This document shows, piece after piece, positions 6,420-7,202 of a stretch of DNA of 7,202 nt. A model generated the notes under the pieces. That model searched no databases. It saw only the letters and a program-made list of their open reading frames with translations, and was not told the origin of the DNA. Made by a program: the position numbers and the translations under genes. Position 1 is the first letter of the stretch. The number at the start of each line of letters is the position of its first letter. Origin of the DNA: Rhodanobacter sp. UBA5168 (GTDB taxonomy: Bacteria > Pseudomonadota > Gammaproteobacteria > Xanthomonadales > Rhodanobacteraceae); assembly GCA_002413455.1 (NCBI GenBank), contig DHXA01000099.1, positions 6,346 through 13,547 on the forward strand. Reading direction: 5' to 3'.

Positions 6420-7158
6420 AGGAAGTGGTGGCGACCTGCTCGCCGGTGCGGCCGTAACGGCGCTCGCGGCGGGCATAGTCTTCGATGGCCTGGCGCAGGC
6501 AAGCCTGGTCGAAATCGGGCCACAGGGTGTCGGTAAAGTACAATTCGGCGTAGGCGACCTGCCACAACAGGAAGTTGCTGATGCGGCATTCGCCACCGGT
6601 ACGAATGAACAAATCCAGCGGAGGCAGGTCGGCAAGGCTCATCCACTGGCCCAGACGGGTTTCGTCGATGTCCTCGACGCGCAGCTCGCCACTGGCCACG
6701 GCGGCGGCGGCCCGACGGCTGGCCTGCACGATATCCCAGCGGCCGCCATAGCTGACGGCGATGTTCACCTGCAACCTGGCGTTGCCGGCAGTGTGGGTCA
6801 TCGCTGCCTGCATGCGCTGGCGCAGCGGCTCGTCGAACGCACTCAATTCCCCGATGAACCGCAATCGCACGCCGTGGCCGTGCAGTTCTTCCACTTCCTT
6901 GTCCAGCGCACGCACGAACAGGCCCATCAGGGCGCCCACTTCGTCCTGCGGGCGCTGCCAGTTTTCGCTGGAGAACGCGAACAGGGTGAGCGCCTGCACG
7001 CCTTCGCGCAGGCAGGCCTCGATCACCTCGCGCACGGCCTTGCGCCCGGCATTGTGGCCGAAGCTGCGCGGACGATGGCGTGCCTTGGCCCAACGCCCGT
7101 TACCATCCATCACGATGGCGATATGGCGCGGAACCTGGGCGGCCTCGGCGCCGGGCAT
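6418..7158 (-). CDS. uppS: Undecaprenyl diphosphate synthase (cis-prenyltransferase)
   Basis: UppS adds eight isopentenyl units in cis to farnesyl diphosphate, giving the C55 carrier used for peptidoglycan and O-antigen. The 246-residue product has the family motifs in order. HIAIVMDGNGRWA (12-24) contains the catalytic Asp18, His35 lies in the FGH motif, FAFSSENWQRP is at 60-70 and YGGRWDI at 137-143. RTGGECRISNFLLWQ (186-200) contains the pyrophosphate-binding arginines and serine. AYAELYFTDTLWPDF (202-216) contains Glu205, expected to help bind magnesium. Position 191 is cysteine, where E. coli has histidine and other homologues glutamine, so this is a variable site. The ATG at 7158 is the only ordinary start in this frame between the end of frr and the first motif. 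It has no close Shine-Dalgarno sequence; a hairpin across the frr stop may supply one from further upstream (see findings). Confidence 0.98.
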   Translation of the reverse strand: MPGAEAAQVPRHIAIVMDGNGRWAKARHRPRSFGHNAGRKAVREVIEACLREGVQALTLFAFSSENWQRPQDEVGALMGLFVRALDKEVEELHGHGVRLRFIGELSAFDEPLRQRMQAAMTHTAGNARLQVNIAVSYGGRWDIVQASRRAAAAVASGELRVEDIDETRLGQWMSLADLPPLDLFIRTGGECRISNFLLWQVAYAELYFTDTLWPDFDQACLRQAIEDYARRERRYGRTGEQVATTS

Positions 7159-7166
7159 GGCGGATG

Positions 7167-7189
7167 TGATGGCGCTCAGAGCGCCATCA
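7167..7189. repeat. Perfect 23-base inverted repeat over the frr stop codon
   Basis: Arms 7167-7177 (TGATGGCGCTC) and 7179-7189 (GAGCGCCATCA) are exact reverse complements around base 7178. The transcript can fold a 10-pair stem with a CUG loop that contains part of the frr UGA codon. It ends 8 bases before the uppS ATG and begins one base after an AGGAG sequence (7195-7191). No U-tract follows, so it is not a terminator. Confidence 0.85.
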
Positions 7190-7202
7190 GCTCCTCTTCC
7201 TT
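7176..7202 (-). CDS. frr: Ribosome recycling factor, last eight codons (partial)
   Basis: The minus strand at the window edge reads KEEELMAL and then TGA. This resembles the usual C-terminus of ribosome recycling factor, which ends in a helix of the type KEAELMQF in E. coli. The position immediately before uppS is where frr lies in most proteobacteria (frr-uppS-cdsA-dxr). Its stop codon is inside an inverted repeat, and its final codons contain AGGAG, which may act as a ribosome-binding site for uppS. With eight residues visible, the call depends strongly on gene order. Confidence 0.8.
   Translation of the reverse strand, partial: KEEELMAL

Noticed and set aside
4910..6457. Plus-strand open frame of 515 codons
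   Set aside because: It is codon-aligned antisense to cdsA, with the same explanation, and has no recognisable domain.
5591..7093. A longer cdsA extending back through uppS
   Set aside because: The extra residues are uppS read in the wrong frame, while the ATG at 6409 has a good Shine-Dalgarno sequence and gives the family length.
1..7202. Mobile element, CRISPR array, tRNA or accessory system
   Set aside because: Gene order and content are conserved core genome with no gap over 200 bases. I saw no transposase, repeat-spacer array or tRNA-like sequence.

Overview
The window is a chromosomal housekeeping segment, and every supported protein gene lies on the minus strand. Read in the direction of transcription (high to low coordinates), the order is end of frr, uppS, cdsA, dxr, rseP, (a doubtful small ORF), bamA, a strong terminator, then the start of lpxD. 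This is the conserved proteobacterial frr-uppS-cdsA-dxr-rseP-bamA-lpxD cluster. The sequence is GC-rich by eye and the protein features are gammaproteobacterial. The absence of skp between bamA and lpxD and the protein character suggest Lysobacterales (Xanthomonadales), possibly Rhodanobacteraceae such as Dyella, Rhodanobacter or Luteibacter. That placement is inference from memory and was not searched.

Region by region: 7176-7202 is the last eight codons of frr (ribosome recycling factor). 6418-7158 is uppS, 5591-6409 cdsA and 4399-5589 dxr; these are packed with gaps of 17, 8 and 1 bases. rseP follows after a short gap. The 192-base rseP-bamA gap (2824-3015) holds two perfect inverted repeats and an open frame of up to 56 codons. 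bamA (403-2823) ends at a bidirectional intrinsic terminator (349-381). lpxD begins at 281 behind its own -10-like box and a clear Shine-Dalgarno sequence, and runs off the window.

The genes form a cell-envelope set. Dxr commits carbon to the MEP isoprenoid pathway. UppS polymerises the isoprenoid product into undecaprenyl diphosphate, the lipid carrier for wall and O-antigen precursors. CdsA makes CDP-diacylglycerol for phospholipids, and LpxD acylates the lipid A precursor. BamA inserts outer-membrane proteins, and RseP is the intramembrane protease that in E. coli releases sigma-E when outer-membrane assembly fails.

I found no mobile element, CRISPR array, RNA gene or defence system. The points most worth a second look are RNA-level. 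A perfect hairpin on the frr stop codon could bring a distant Shine-Dalgarno sequence to 9 bases from the uppS start. The rseP-bamA linker is structured and has an unassigned open frame. The BamA barrel appears to have a long periplasmic turn just before its VRGF loop. A very long plus-strand open frame (280-5766) is explained as an antisense artefact.
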